Assembly: GCA_019638385.1 (NCBI GenBank)
Contig: JAHBTW010000010.1
Span: forward strand, 1 to 64,000
Length of the DNA: 64,000 nucleotides
Direction of reading: 5' to 3'
Origin: Saprospiraceae bacterium
GTDB taxonomy: Bacteria > Bacteroidota > Bacteroidia > Chitinophagales > Saprospiraceae
The translations under genes were made by a program, and so were the position numbers. Each line of letters starts with the position of its first letter. The stretch's first letter is position 1. The notes under the pieces are model-generated. The model had not been told where the DNA came from, did not search any database, and was given only the letters and a program-made list of their open reading frames with translations. Below are positions 39,201 to 47,227 of the stretch, one piece after another.

Positions 39201-41375
39201 AATAGCGTACAGGCCACTCCGCAAACCAATGTAACCTACACCGCCACGGTGAGCGTGCCCGGTTGTATTAAAACCGATCGCATCATCGTGGAAGTAGATA
39301 CGCTCCCCACCTTCCGGCAAATTATGGCCGATCCGGTGAAAGACCCGTATTGCCCCGGGGAGACCGTTGTTCTTAGCTCTCCCGTATATGAACCGAGCGA
39401 CTTCCCTGACATTCAGTTTATGTGGTTCGGCCCCGGCTTTGAAACCCCGGATACCTTGTGGAATATGGTCGTTACCACACAGGATACCGCCACTTACTTC
39501 CGGGTAGTGAGCAATCGCGGCTGTGTGGATACGACGGAAATTACCCTCAATGTGTTCACGCCTCCGAATCCGCGCGTCGTTCCGGCAGATACCATCATCT
39601 GCTTCGGGCAAAGCGTTCAGTTGCTGGCAGTAGATTATGAAGATTATGAGATTTCCTGGACGCCGGAGGACGGATTGAGTTGCACCGACTGCCCCAATCC
39701 GATCGCGACACCCGGTTCCACGACCGTATATACACTGATGGTAGATTCGCAACCCTGCCCGGTGGGCGCTTCGGCCAATATCATCGTATTGCCCGGCCCC
39801 ACGGTGGACATGGCGCCCAATCAGACGATTTGCCTTGGCGAATCGGTTTTGCTCAACAGGGCTTCTGATCCGCTGTCTAACTATCAATGGACTTCCAGCA
39901 CCGATCCTAATTTCAGCTCCAATGTTCCGGAATTGACCGTTACGCCTTTAGTCACTACTACTTACACCTTACAGGCCACGGTCGGCGGTTGTCCGCCTAC
40001 GGTTTTTACCATCACCATTACGGTTATCATACCGCCTACGGCCGATGCGGGATCGGATCAAACGATTTGTGAGGGGTCCAACGCCACATTGGCCGGCGTA
40101 TTGGGCGGAGGCGCTACGAGCGGAACCTGGAGCACCGGTACGGGCGGAACTTTCAGCCCCGATGCCAACACACTGAATGCGACCTTTACGCCTCCCGGAG
40201 TGAATACTTATGCGCTATTGCTCACCGCCAACGATCCTGTCGGCGCCTGCCCTTCTGATATTGATGAAGTATTGATTACGGTTGCTCCCGCAGCTACTGT
40301 AGATGCAGGCGATGACCGCTCGATCTGTGCGGGCGATACCGTCCATCTGGAGGGTAGTTTCAATGATGTGGTAACCAGCGCCGTGTGGGCGGCATCTGTA
40401 CCGGGCGGGGTTTTCAATCCCAACGCCAACACTTTAAATGCAGTTTACACGCCACCGGCGGGTGTCACTTCCGTCACGCTTACGCTGTTGAGCAATGACC
40501 CGGCCGGCCCCTGCCCGGCAGCAAGCGATGAAATGGTGATTAGCATTGCGCCGCCGGCAACGGTGAACGCCGGCCCGGATGTGACGGTATGCGAGGGTAC
40601 AGCCACCACGCTCACCGCTACGGCTACTCCAGGCGATCCGAACGGAGATTTCACTTGGTTCATCGTAGGTGATAATAATATAATCGGCGATACGACCAGT
40701 TTGAGTGTCAATACTGACGCGGTGGGTACCGTAAGATATGCGGTGGTATATACCTACGGCCCGGACTGCGGCCCTGTAAGCGATACGGTAACCGTCACGG
40801 TGGTAACCACCATTCCCATCACCTCGCTTACCGCAGACACGATGGAAGTGATCATCGGCAATCCCGTTACGCTCACGGTGACCACAGACCCGCCCGCGCC
40901 CGCAGGCGCCACTTATACCTGGACCTTGCCCGATGGAACTACGCAAAGCGGGCAGGCCGTATTTACACACATCCCTCTGCCGGAATTCCCCGGAACTGAA
41001 ACACGCGTAACGGTGCGATACACCATCACGGTAACCTCTCCGGAGGGTTGCACCACTACCGAATTCATTGACATAACGGTGTTCAAACCGGACATCCAAT
41101 TCCCCAATGTGTTCACGCCCAACGGGGATGACATCAACGATCTCTTCCGCCCAGTGCCGGGCGCCGCATTGGCCACGCTCCTCATTGAGGATTTTAAAGT
41201 CTTTAATCGTTGGGGGCAAGTAGTCTATAACGGACGCGACAACAACAACGCGGGCTGGGACGGCACGCACGGCGGAAAGCCTGCTGTGTCGGATGTGTAT
41301 GTGTGGCGGGTAGTATTCCGCTATCCCGGTACGGAACGCTTAGACAAATCGGGAGATTTGACCTTGATACGGTAG
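36258..41375 (+). CDS. Large T9SS type B (gliding-motility-associated C-terminal) surface protein
   Basis: 1705 aa. Signal peptide LFLPFFILLAFTGNFFAQ, then the PVNDNCNG start typical of this class. In order: a PPC-like domain (about 20-175), a CUB-like domain (about 185-300, TSCFGTLYDSGGPTGNYQNN), further PPC-like modules (about 300-600), and about nine Ig/PKD-like modules with the recurring motif SCTNCPNPIATPxATTTYT. The C-terminus is a classical CHU_C/type B sorting domain: FPNVFTPNGDDINDLF, FKVFNRWGQVVY, DGTHGGKPAVSDVYVW. It is exported through T9SS to the cell surface. Binding partner unknown. It has its own promoter and a strong terminator. Confidence 0.93.
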   Translation: MKLFLPFFILLAFTGNFFAQAPVNDNCNGLIDLGILPACPSTIYTNVDATASNIGFGNNPSCFNGGAAQRDVWFSFTTSDTLFDITISLTGVLNGPNADAIGNPEIALYRGDCQFDGLAEIACISSPNGSTQVVLDVLGLTPDVTYYLRINDYSPTASPNSGDFILCITEFVPAFNMGDAPGTTSCFGTLYDSGGPTGNYQNNENLTFTICPADFHQCIEISVLDYNTENNLDRLNVFNGNTTTSPLIGVITGINPVTQPFVIQAATSGCVTLQFISDISVVNSGFELTWTCSPLECDGSSFDNPVVINSLPFSQTGVTTCTDASNINTSPCGNDAFLNGPEVVYVYDSPGGLCAGIQVTGANPGTGVLVLNGPPNDPNTICVAVNANGTINSADFRTPGLYYIIVADGNGCTPYNITITPTECELPAGLVNALCNPLNGCIEEGGVPSIFNFQDGFQDIDLVQGVNQGCWLGVGAQADFYWFTIQAQADGPFGFILAGAGPPSDIDFNVWGPFTQEQVCETPGVVISTVSNSQPIRSSWTGGNQSTGMADIHPVTGITVTDAYDCGSPATPGAGGDRFVRTIPALEGQVFVVLVNDFGNLIGQEGISVDWSPSNPEVLAPLPPVVAVADTTICLGASVQLSVTSAVANVTWTDPDGTLSCTNCPNPIATPNATTTYTALIDAVCYDETIPVKITVFDVQAGPDVTVCLNEVIQIVAGTEYDNAVYNWTAPAGITLSCTDCPDPLVQADAPGTFPLTVQLLNPNCVLEDVMLLTVLPQAAPQFTVSDDLEICVGETVNLGGPATPGVVYSWSSVPGGFASGEANPSASPTQTTTYFLSATNAECPLSSFDSVTVSVFLLPELIVATDTAVCQGSTILLGSTNTEADVIYTWTGPDEITDPSDPNSTASPQSDGTYTLNAVRGACEVEASFDVIITPIDIQILNPDTVRICQGEVIDLQVTITPSDSQAVWTPNFGLSSNIGNSVQATPQTNVTYTATVSVPGCIKTDRIIVEVDTLPTFRQIMADPVKDPYCPGETVVLSSPVYEPSDFPDIQFMWFGPGFETPDTLWNMVVTTQDTATYFRVVSNRGCVDTTEITLNVFTPPNPRVVPADTIICFGQSVQLLAVDYEDYEISWTPEDGLSCTDCPNPIATPGSTTVYTLMVDSQPCPVGASANIIVLPGPTVDMAPNQTICLGESVLLNRASDPLSNYQWTSSTDPNFSSNVPELTVTPLVTTTYTLQATVGGCPPTVFTITITVIIPPTADAGSDQTICEGSNATLAGVLGGGATSGTWSTGTGGTFSPDANTLNATFTPPGVNTYALLLTANDPVGACPSDIDEVLITVAPAATVDAGDDRSICAGDTVHLEGSFNDVVTSAVWAASVPGGVFNPNANTLNAVYTPPAGVTSVTLTLLSNDPAGPCPAASDEMVISIAPPATVNAGPDVTVCEGTATTLTATATPGDPNGDFTWFIVGDNNIIGDTTSLSVNTDAVGTVRYAVVYTYGPDCGPVSDTVTVTVVTTIPITSLTADTMEVIIGNPVTLTVTTDPPAPAGATYTWTLPDGTTQSGQAVFTHIPLPEFPGTETRVTVRYTITVTSPEGCTTTEFIDITVFKPDIQFPNVFTPNGDDINDLFRPVPGAALATLLIEDFKVFNRWGQVVYNGRDNNNAGWDGTHGGKPAVSDVYVWRVVFRYPGTERLDKSGDLTLIR

Positions 41376-41395
41376 AAGATTATATAAAAAAGAAG

Positions 41396-41431
41396 AGAGG
41401 CTTAATGCGTATGCACTAAGCCTCTTTTTTT
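41396..41431 (+). terminator. Intrinsic terminator after the 1705-aa protein gene
   Basis: Stem AGAGGCTTA (41396-41404) with TAAGCCTCT (41417-41425), a 12-nt loop that can itself pair as TGC/GCA, and seven or more T residues to 41431. The A-rich left flank also lets it work on the minus strand for the convergent gene ending at 41473. Confidence 0.88.
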
Positions 41432-41472
41432 GCGCCCCCAATATCGGGATTGCTGAGGGGAAATAAACCCTG

Positions 41473-43218
41473 TTATTTCTCTTCCTCCTCCTCCGGCGTT
41501 TCCTCCGTTTCAGGAGCAGCAGGTGCAATATCTTGCGCTTCGATGCCGGTTTCCGGTTCCTCTATGGAGGCCGGGTCGGGATGTGAAGAATGCGGTTCAG
41601 GAGCAGGCTCCAAAACAAGCGCCGCTTCTACTTCCTCTATTTTTTCTTCAATCTCTTCTTTCAGTTCGGCTGCCTTTTCCTTTATCTCCTCTCCGGCTTC
41701 CTGCGTCTTGTCTTTCAGTTTTTCGGAGATTTCCTGCGCTTCTTCTTTCAAATGCGCTGCCTTCTCCTTTATCTCTTCGCCAAATTCCTGCGACTTTTCC
41801 TTCAGGTCTTTTGCCTTCTCTTTCACTTTATCGCTCAATTCCTCGGCTTTGTCTTTCAACTTGTCGCCGAGCTCCTCTGCATCTTTTTTAGCCTCCTGAA
41901 TGGCTTCTCCGATGTGTTCGCCGGCTACTTCTGCTACTGCTTTGGCGGTATCGAAGGCATCTTGCAGCGCCTCGCCGACCACCGAACCTACGGCGCCGAG
42001 AAAGGACTCGCTCTTCTTACCTTTTACTTTTTGTATGGCTTCAGCGGCTTTTTCGAGTTTTTCTGCGTCATCCCCGCGAGCTTGAGCCGCTAATGCTATT
42101 TCTTCTCTGATCTTCTGTTCGGCAGCGCGCTTGGCTTCTTCTATCTTCTCGCGCTTGGCATCCCGTTCGGCCTGCGAGTTAAGACGGCGCTCCAGATCGG
42201 TTTGCGTACTCAGCATTTCTATCAGTTTCTCCTCTTTGGAGCGCAGGCGTTCCTCGACCATTTTTATTTTGGCCTGCCGGATTTGGGCTTCGAGCTGGCC
42301 ATCGGTGGAAGCAATTTTGCGCGATTGGAAATTGAGTTCGTCCTGATCGCGCTTGACGGATTGCTGCATCCGGTCAATAGCAGACATAAGCCCTTCGTAC
42401 CGGCGATGCAGGCGTTCGCCCGGGTTATCATCTCCACCGGAGCCGCCGGGACTGCCGCCGCCGGAGCGTTTGCCTTTTATTTTTTTGAATGCTTCATCAA
42501 TGCGATTCCAAAGTTTATTGCGATCGTCGCGGGTAAACTCCAATTCTTTGAATTTCTGCTGCATCTGCTTGAGCTCCTCAAAAAGCGGCTGGAGTCGAAG
42601 CCCTTTGGCTGCGCGGCTTTCCACGTCTTCGATCATGGCTTGAAAGCGCTCGAAGTTCTCTTTGGATTTTATTTTAAAATCCTGATCGAGCCGACCGCGC
42701 AATTCTTTGAGTTTACCAAACAATTCATTGGCGGAGTCGCGAAGGGCATCGGCCTGATCGCGAAACAGGTTGCGATCGCGCACCTGATTTTGCACTTTGT
42801 CCCAAAAACTTTTGAGGCTGTCCCAAGCGCCGGAATCAAAATCAGTCAGTTTTTCAATCTGTTCTTTGAGGTCGTTGAGTTCCGACTTATACGTTTCATG
42901 GAGTTTGACCGAGAGCACGGTGAAATGCCACTCCGTTTGAGCGCGCTGAATGATGTCGCTGCGTTCAACCCGGAGGTGATCGGGCAAAATGCTGTCGGCA
43001 ACGGTGAGTTCCCGCTCGAGCTTTACAACATCTTCCGGCAACTCGAAAGGCTTGCCGTCGCGCCATTCATCCATCATGCGCTGGCTAAATTCTTCCGTAG
43101 CAATGCTCTCCGGGAAGGTCATAATTTCGACCTTGTTGTCGTGAGGTTTTAGCTCCATCGCGATGAGCACCCGTTCATCCTGATCGTTGGTTCCCCAAAG
43201 TACAATCTTGTTCTTCAT
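41473..43218 (-). CDS. Coiled-coil protein with LEA/apolipoprotein-like C-terminal repeats
   Basis: 581 aa, no signal peptide. The N-terminus (about 1-110) is a compact mixed region (MKNKIVLWGTNDQDERVLIA). Residues about 115-250 are long charged helices, one ending RDDRNKLWNRIDEAFKKIK, reminiscent of DUF349-type helices. A Gly/Ser-rich break (GGGSPGGSGGDDNPG) follows near 255, then a coiled coil to about 390. Residues about 440-535 are amphipathic K/E/A repeats with mixed 11- and 7-residue period, including two copies of GEEIKEKAAxLKEE 29 residues apart. The tail is acidic (ETEETPEEEEEK). The repeat region resembles group 3 LEA proteins, suggesting protection or membrane contact; this is inference. 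Confidence 0.8.
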   Translation of the reverse strand: MKNKIVLWGTNDQDERVLIAMELKPHDNKVEIMTFPESIATEEFSQRMMDEWRDGKPFELPEDVVKLERELTVADSILPDHLRVERSDIIQRAQTEWHFTVLSVKLHETYKSELNDLKEQIEKLTDFDSGAWDSLKSFWDKVQNQVRDRNLFRDQADALRDSANELFGKLKELRGRLDQDFKIKSKENFERFQAMIEDVESRAAKGLRLQPLFEELKQMQQKFKELEFTRDDRNKLWNRIDEAFKKIKGKRSGGGSPGGSGGDDNPGERLHRRYEGLMSAIDRMQQSVKRDQDELNFQSRKIASTDGQLEAQIRQAKIKMVEERLRSKEEKLIEMLSTQTDLERRLNSQAERDAKREKIEEAKRAAEQKIREEIALAAQARGDDAEKLEKAAEAIQKVKGKKSESFLGAVGSVVGEALQDAFDTAKAVAEVAGEHIGEAIQEAKKDAEELGDKLKDKAEELSDKVKEKAKDLKEKSQEFGEEIKEKAAHLKEEAQEISEKLKDKTQEAGEEIKEKAAELKEEIEEKIEEVEAALVLEPAPEPHSSHPDPASIEEPETGIEAQDIAPAAPETEETPEEEEEK

Positions 43219-43319
43219 GGCAGTCGGTACAAAAGTTTGTAGTTACGAAATAATCAATTTGTGCAGTGTGAAGTCAAAATTAATACAACTCCTTCAAAAG
43301 TCCAAACATCCGGCCGTAA

Positions 43320-44342
43320 TCAGGCTACTTCCTGTTCGGTTCCAATCAATTGATGAGCAGCCAGATACTCTGCAATCTGGACGGCATTGGTCGCTGCGCC
43401 CTTGCGCAGGTTATCGGCCACGATCCACAGATTCAGTCCGTTTTCTATAGATTCGTCGCGGCGAATGCGGCCTACGAACACTTCATCGCGGTCTTTTGCC
43501 GTGAGCGGCATGGGATATGCTTTGTTTTCCACATCATCCGAAACGATGACGCCCGGCATTTCGCTCAGGAGCCGGCGCACTGCTTCCACGGTAAAAGGGC
43601 GTTCCAATTCGAGGTTGACCGATTCGCTATGGCCGCCCAACACCGGCACCCGCACGGCAGTGGAAGTGATACGCATATCCGGTTCTTGCAAAATCTTACG
43701 CGTTTCAAACACCAATTTCATCTCCTCTTTGGTGTAATCATTTTCCAAAAACACATCACAATGAGGGATGCAATTTTGGAAAATGGGATGAAAATAGGCC
43801 ATTTCTTCTGCCTTCGGCTCAAAGCCTTTGCTTTCCAACTGGTATTGCTTGACGGCTTTCATACCCGTGCCGGTGACCGACTGGTAAGTGCTCACCACAA
43901 TGCGGCGGATGCCGAACGCCTTATGAATCGGCGCCAAAGCCATCACCATTTGAATGGTAGAGCAATTGGGATTGGCGATGATTTTGTCGTCGGCCGTGAG
44001 TACATGAGCATTCACTTCCGGCACCACCAACTTTTTGTCGGGGTCCATGCGCCATGCAGAAGAATTGTCAATAACCGTAGCGCCGACGGCCGCAAAACGC
44101 GGCGCCCACTCCAACGAAGTGCTGCCTCCCGCAGAAAAAATGGCAATATCGGGACGGGCTTCCACCGCCGCTGCCATACCAATGATGGTATAATGGCGGC
44201 CTTTGAACTCCACCTCCCGACCTACCGAGCGTTCCGAAGCTACCGGCAAAAACTCAGAAACCGGAAAATTCCGCTCTTCCAGCACCTTGCACATCACACC
44301 GCCAACCAAACCGGTGACGCCTACCACAGCTATTTTCATCAA
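43320..44342 (-). CDS. asd: Aspartate-semialdehyde dehydrogenase
   Basis: Reduces aspartyl-4-phosphate to aspartate semialdehyde with NADPH, the branch point to Lys/DAP, Met and Thr; cytoplasmic. 340 aa, typical. The nucleotide-binding start is KIAVVGVTGLVGGVM, the active-site Cys lies in ANPNCSTIQMVMAL, and the catalytic-domain motifs STYQSVTGTGMKAV and GGHSESVNLELERPF follow. The start has two adjacent ATG codons (44342 and 44339). It is divergent from the lamin-tail gene. Confidence 0.96.
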   Translation of the reverse strand: MMKIAVVGVTGLVGGVMCKVLEERNFPVSEFLPVASERSVGREVEFKGRHYTIIGMAAAVEARPDIAIFSAGGSTSLEWAPRFAAVGATVIDNSSAWRMDPDKKLVVPEVNAHVLTADDKIIANPNCSTIQMVMALAPIHKAFGIRRIVVSTYQSVTGTGMKAVKQYQLESKGFEPKAEEMAYFHPIFQNCIPHCDVFLENDYTKEEMKLVFETRKILQEPDMRITSTAVRVPVLGGHSESVNLELERPFTVEAVRRLLSEMPGVIVSDDVENKAYPMPLTAKDRDEVFVGRIRRDESIENGLNLWIVADNLRKGAATNAVQIAEYLAAHQLIGTEQEVA

Positions 44343-44369
44343 TGTTAATTTTGCGTTTCAAAAGGAGCG

Positions 44370-44377
44370 CAAAGATA
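44370..44377 (-). promoter_or_regulatory. Candidate -7 element for asd
   Basis: Reads TATCTTTG followed by CG on the minus strand, 28 nt before the asd start. It matches TAnnTTTG, but no TTTG is found at the right distance upstream. The same short region also holds TAATTTTG on the plus strand (44346-44353), a possible -7 for the divergent gene. Confidence 0.4.
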
Positions 44378-44411
44378 CATGCAATCGCTGTTTGTTGTTA
44401 TTTTCGGCCCT

Positions 44412-47027
44412 ATGAAAGCAGCATTTTTTTACCTCCTCCTCACATTGGCCCCGGCCTTATGCACCGGCCAAATATTTACCGACAATTTTGATGACGGCGA
44501 TTTTGATAATGATCCGGCCTGGTTCGGCCATGCAGATCGCTTCACGGTAACGAACGGAGAATTACAACTCTTCGATCAGATGCCGCAAGCCAATAATACG
44601 AGTTATCTCGCCGCAGCGGCGCCCACGAATACCGCCGCCAATACGATGTGGGAGTTTTATGTGCGGTTGGTTTTCCCGCCCTCCGCTACCAATTTTGCGC
44701 GGGTATATCTCGCGTCCTCCGCGCCCGATCTGAGCGGCTCGCTCAATGGGTATTTCGTTCGCGTGGGCGGCATTGCAGGCGACTTGGACGCACTGGAGTT
44801 GTATCGCCAAAACGGCGCCACCACCACGCTGCTGCTCAGCGGAACAGCCGGCGCAGTGGGGTTAGAACCGGCGCTGGCACGGGTACGGGTGACGCGCTCC
44901 ACCGGCGGCGAATGGCGCATGTACGCCGATTATTCCGGAGGAAATAATTTTGTGGAACAAGGCGCGGCCGTAACGGATACTGCGCACCCATCCGGTTCTT
45001 TTACAGGCGTTTACTGCCGCTATACCAGTACGCGCGCCCAAGCATTTTTCTTCGACGACTTTCTAATTGATCCGCTGTTTTTTGATAACACGCCGCCAGT
45101 TTTACTCTCCGTCGAAGCGACGGGCGCAACAGAAGTCATTGCCATTTTTGATGAACCCTTAGATACTGCTACGGCAGAAGATGCGAGTAATTACAACATT
45201 CAACCGAACATAGGACAGCCAACCGCCGCTGCCTTCGTGCCGGGCGACCCCACGCGGGTGCGCCTCACGCTGCCGGCGCCGCTGGTCAATTTGCAAAACT
45301 ACACCCTCAGCGCTACCGGCATCCGCGATGCCGCCGGCAATGCTGCCGGGCTGCAAACGGCTTCCTTTTCTTTTGTAACCGTGGAGCCGCCTTTGCCCGG
45401 CGATGTCATTGTCACCGAGTTCATGGCCGACCCTTCTCCGGTGGTCAGCGTGTTGCCCGATGCAGAATACATTGAACTCTACAACCGCAGCAACAAAGTG
45501 ATACAATTGCAGGATTTGCGGTACTCTGCAGGCGGCACGCCCCAACAATTGCCCAATTTCCTATTGCTGCCGGGCAGGTACGTCATCGTGTGCCCCAACA
45601 GTCAGGCAGCGGCTTTCGCCGCATTCGGGGACGTAGCGCCATTGGGGAGTTTCCCGGCCTTGGTCAACGGTGGCGACGAGATCATTTTGTTCAATTCGCA
45701 GGGAGAGGAGTTGTTTTATTTGGAATACGATTTGAACTGGTATCAGGATATTTCCAAACGGGACGGCGGCTGGAGCATTGAAATGATCAACACCGATCTG
45801 TCGGGCGATTGTCCTTCCAACTGGCGAGCGAGCGTACACCCTCGCGGGGGAACGCCGGGCGCCGCGAACTCCGTACAGGGCCAACCCGAAGATGCACAAG
45901 GACCGCTGTTGCTTTCAACCGCTGTGCTCACGCCGACATCGGTTCGGCTGCAATTCAACGAGCCGCTGCTGAGCGATCCGCTTGCGCCCAACCTGTTTAC
46001 ACTCGACGGCGGCATTGCCGTTACGTCTGCCCTTTTGCTCACTCCCGCGAGTCAAGTATTGCTGAGTTTGTCCACGCCGTTGCAGCCGGGGCAAATTTAT
46101 CTGCTCACCGTCTCTCCGCAAATCAAAGACTGCATCGGCAACATATCCAACGCTGCACAAACGGTCCCGTTGGGCCTCGCGGAGCCGGTTGAACCCGGCG
46201 ATTTGATCCTCAACGAAATTTTATTTAACCCGCTTACCGGCGGAACCGATTTTCTGGAATTGTACAACAACTCTAACAAAGTATTGAATTTGAACGGACT
46301 GCGCATTGAGAATACACAAAGAACCGGCAGTACCGCTTCCTCCAATTTCTTGCAGGACTACTTCCTCTTCCCACAGGAATACATTGCCATTACCGCCGAC
46401 CCTCAAGACATTCGTTTCCGGTACGAGACGCCGAACCTTCGCGCATTGGTACAAAATGCGATTCCTTCGTTCGACGACCAATCGGGCAACGCCACCATAT
46501 CTATGAACAGCGTCGTACTGGACGCATTTGATTATGTGGAGACCATGCATACCCCCCTGTTGGATACAAAAGACGGGGTATCGCTGGAGCGGTTAGACCC
46601 CGACGGGCCGACGCAAAGCAACGGCAACTGGCACTCCGCAGCAGCCTCCGTCGGTTTTGCTACCCCTGGCTACCGCAATTCCCAGTTCTTCCCCGCCCCT
46701 ACCCTAACGGATCGCATCATCTCCATTCCCAACAAAACCTTTTCGCCCGACGGCGACGGCTTTGAGGATATTTTGCAAATTTTTTACACCGCCGACAAGC
46801 CGGGTTTTGTACTCAACCTGCGCATTTTCGACGCACACGGCCGCTTGGTACGCAACCTGTTGCGCAGCGAATTGCTCGCCGCATCGGGCGTTTTCAAATG
46901 GGACGGCGTGAACGATGAGGGCGCCAAGGCGCGCTCCGGCATTTACATTCTATGGATCGAACTTTTCCACCCCGACGGAGAAACAGAGCGCAGCAAAAAG
47001 ACCTGCGTTTTGGCTGCGAAAAGGTAG
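44412..47027 (+). CDS. Lamin-tail-domain surface protein with gliding/T9SS-type C-terminus
   Basis: 871 aa from the ATG at 44412 (MKAAFFYLLLTLAPALCTGQ), which gives a clean signal peptide; an ATG at 44379 lies 11 codons upstream. Domains in order: a LamG/jelly-roll-like N-terminus (FTDNFDDGDFDNDPAWFGH, to about 225), a Big/SbsA-like module (PPVLLSVEATGATEVIAIFD), a lamin-tail domain (DVIVTEFMADPSP ... EYIELYNRSNK, about 340-470), a second Big-like module, and a second lamin-tail domain (GDLILNEILFNPLTGGTDFL, from about 600). The C-terminus has a FlgD-like fold (KTFSPDGDGFEDILQIFYTA, ending in RSGIYILWIELF). Such proteins are T9SS cargo in Bacteroidota. Role unknown. Confidence 0.88.
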   Translation: MKAAFFYLLLTLAPALCTGQIFTDNFDDGDFDNDPAWFGHADRFTVTNGELQLFDQMPQANNTSYLAAAAPTNTAANTMWEFYVRLVFPPSATNFARVYLASSAPDLSGSLNGYFVRVGGIAGDLDALELYRQNGATTTLLLSGTAGAVGLEPALARVRVTRSTGGEWRMYADYSGGNNFVEQGAAVTDTAHPSGSFTGVYCRYTSTRAQAFFFDDFLIDPLFFDNTPPVLLSVEATGATEVIAIFDEPLDTATAEDASNYNIQPNIGQPTAAAFVPGDPTRVRLTLPAPLVNLQNYTLSATGIRDAAGNAAGLQTASFSFVTVEPPLPGDVIVTEFMADPSPVVSVLPDAEYIELYNRSNKVIQLQDLRYSAGGTPQQLPNFLLLPGRYVIVCPNSQAAAFAAFGDVAPLGSFPALVNGGDEIILFNSQGEELFYLEYDLNWYQDISKRDGGWSIEMINTDLSGDCPSNWRASVHPRGGTPGAANSVQGQPEDAQGPLLLSTAVLTPTSVRLQFNEPLLSDPLAPNLFTLDGGIAVTSALLLTPASQVLLSLSTPLQPGQIYLLTVSPQIKDCIGNISNAAQTVPLGLAEPVEPGDLILNEILFNPLTGGTDFLELYNNSNKVLNLNGLRIENTQRTGSTASSNFLQDYFLFPQEYIAITADPQDIRFRYETPNLRALVQNAIPSFDDQSGNATISMNSVVLDAFDYVETMHTPLLDTKDGVSLERLDPDGPTQSNGNWHSAAASVGFATPGYRNSQFFPAPTLTDRIISIPNKTFSPDGDGFEDILQIFYTADKPGFVLNLRIFDAHGRLVRNLLRSELLAASGVFKWDGVNDEGAKARSGIYILWIELFHPDGETERSKKTCVLAAKR

Positions 47028-47095
47028 CGGTGCAAGATATATTTTCTATTTTTGACGGGAATAGCGACTTTTTTAAACCATACAATTCTACCCGC

Positions 47096-47227
47096 ATGAG
47101 CATGACAAAACGCAAAAGGAGAAAGGAAATCCGGGACCACGCAGCCGCCAAAAAGTTTTATATCATCGTGGGCATTTCCACTTTGGTACTCATGTTTTTG
47201 TTGTACTTGGTGTATAGGAGTATGTAG
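47096..47227 (+). CDS. Small single-pass membrane protein
   Basis: 43 aa from the ATG at 47096; a second ATG lies two codons in. The N-terminus is very basic (MTKRKRRKEIRDHAAAKK), followed by one hydrophobic helix (FYIIVGISTLVLMFLLYLVY) and ending RSM. By the positive-inside rule the basic end is cytoplasmic. The frame is open upstream to 46952, but that part overlaps the previous gene and is not protein-like. The 3' end overlaps the convergent GT39-like gene by 38 nt. Family not recognised. Confidence 0.65.
   Translation: MSMTKRKRRKEIRDHAAAKKFYIIVGISTLVLMFLLYLVYRSM

Noticed and set aside
42202..43152. Plus-strand 316-codon frame rich in Phe and Leu
   Set aside because: It is the antisense of the K/E-rich coiled-coil gene, whose complement naturally reads F and L.
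46952..47095. Extended N-terminus of the small membrane protein
   Set aside because: It overlaps the end of the lamin-tail gene in another frame and lacks protein-like composition; the basic-plus-TM unit starts at 47096.
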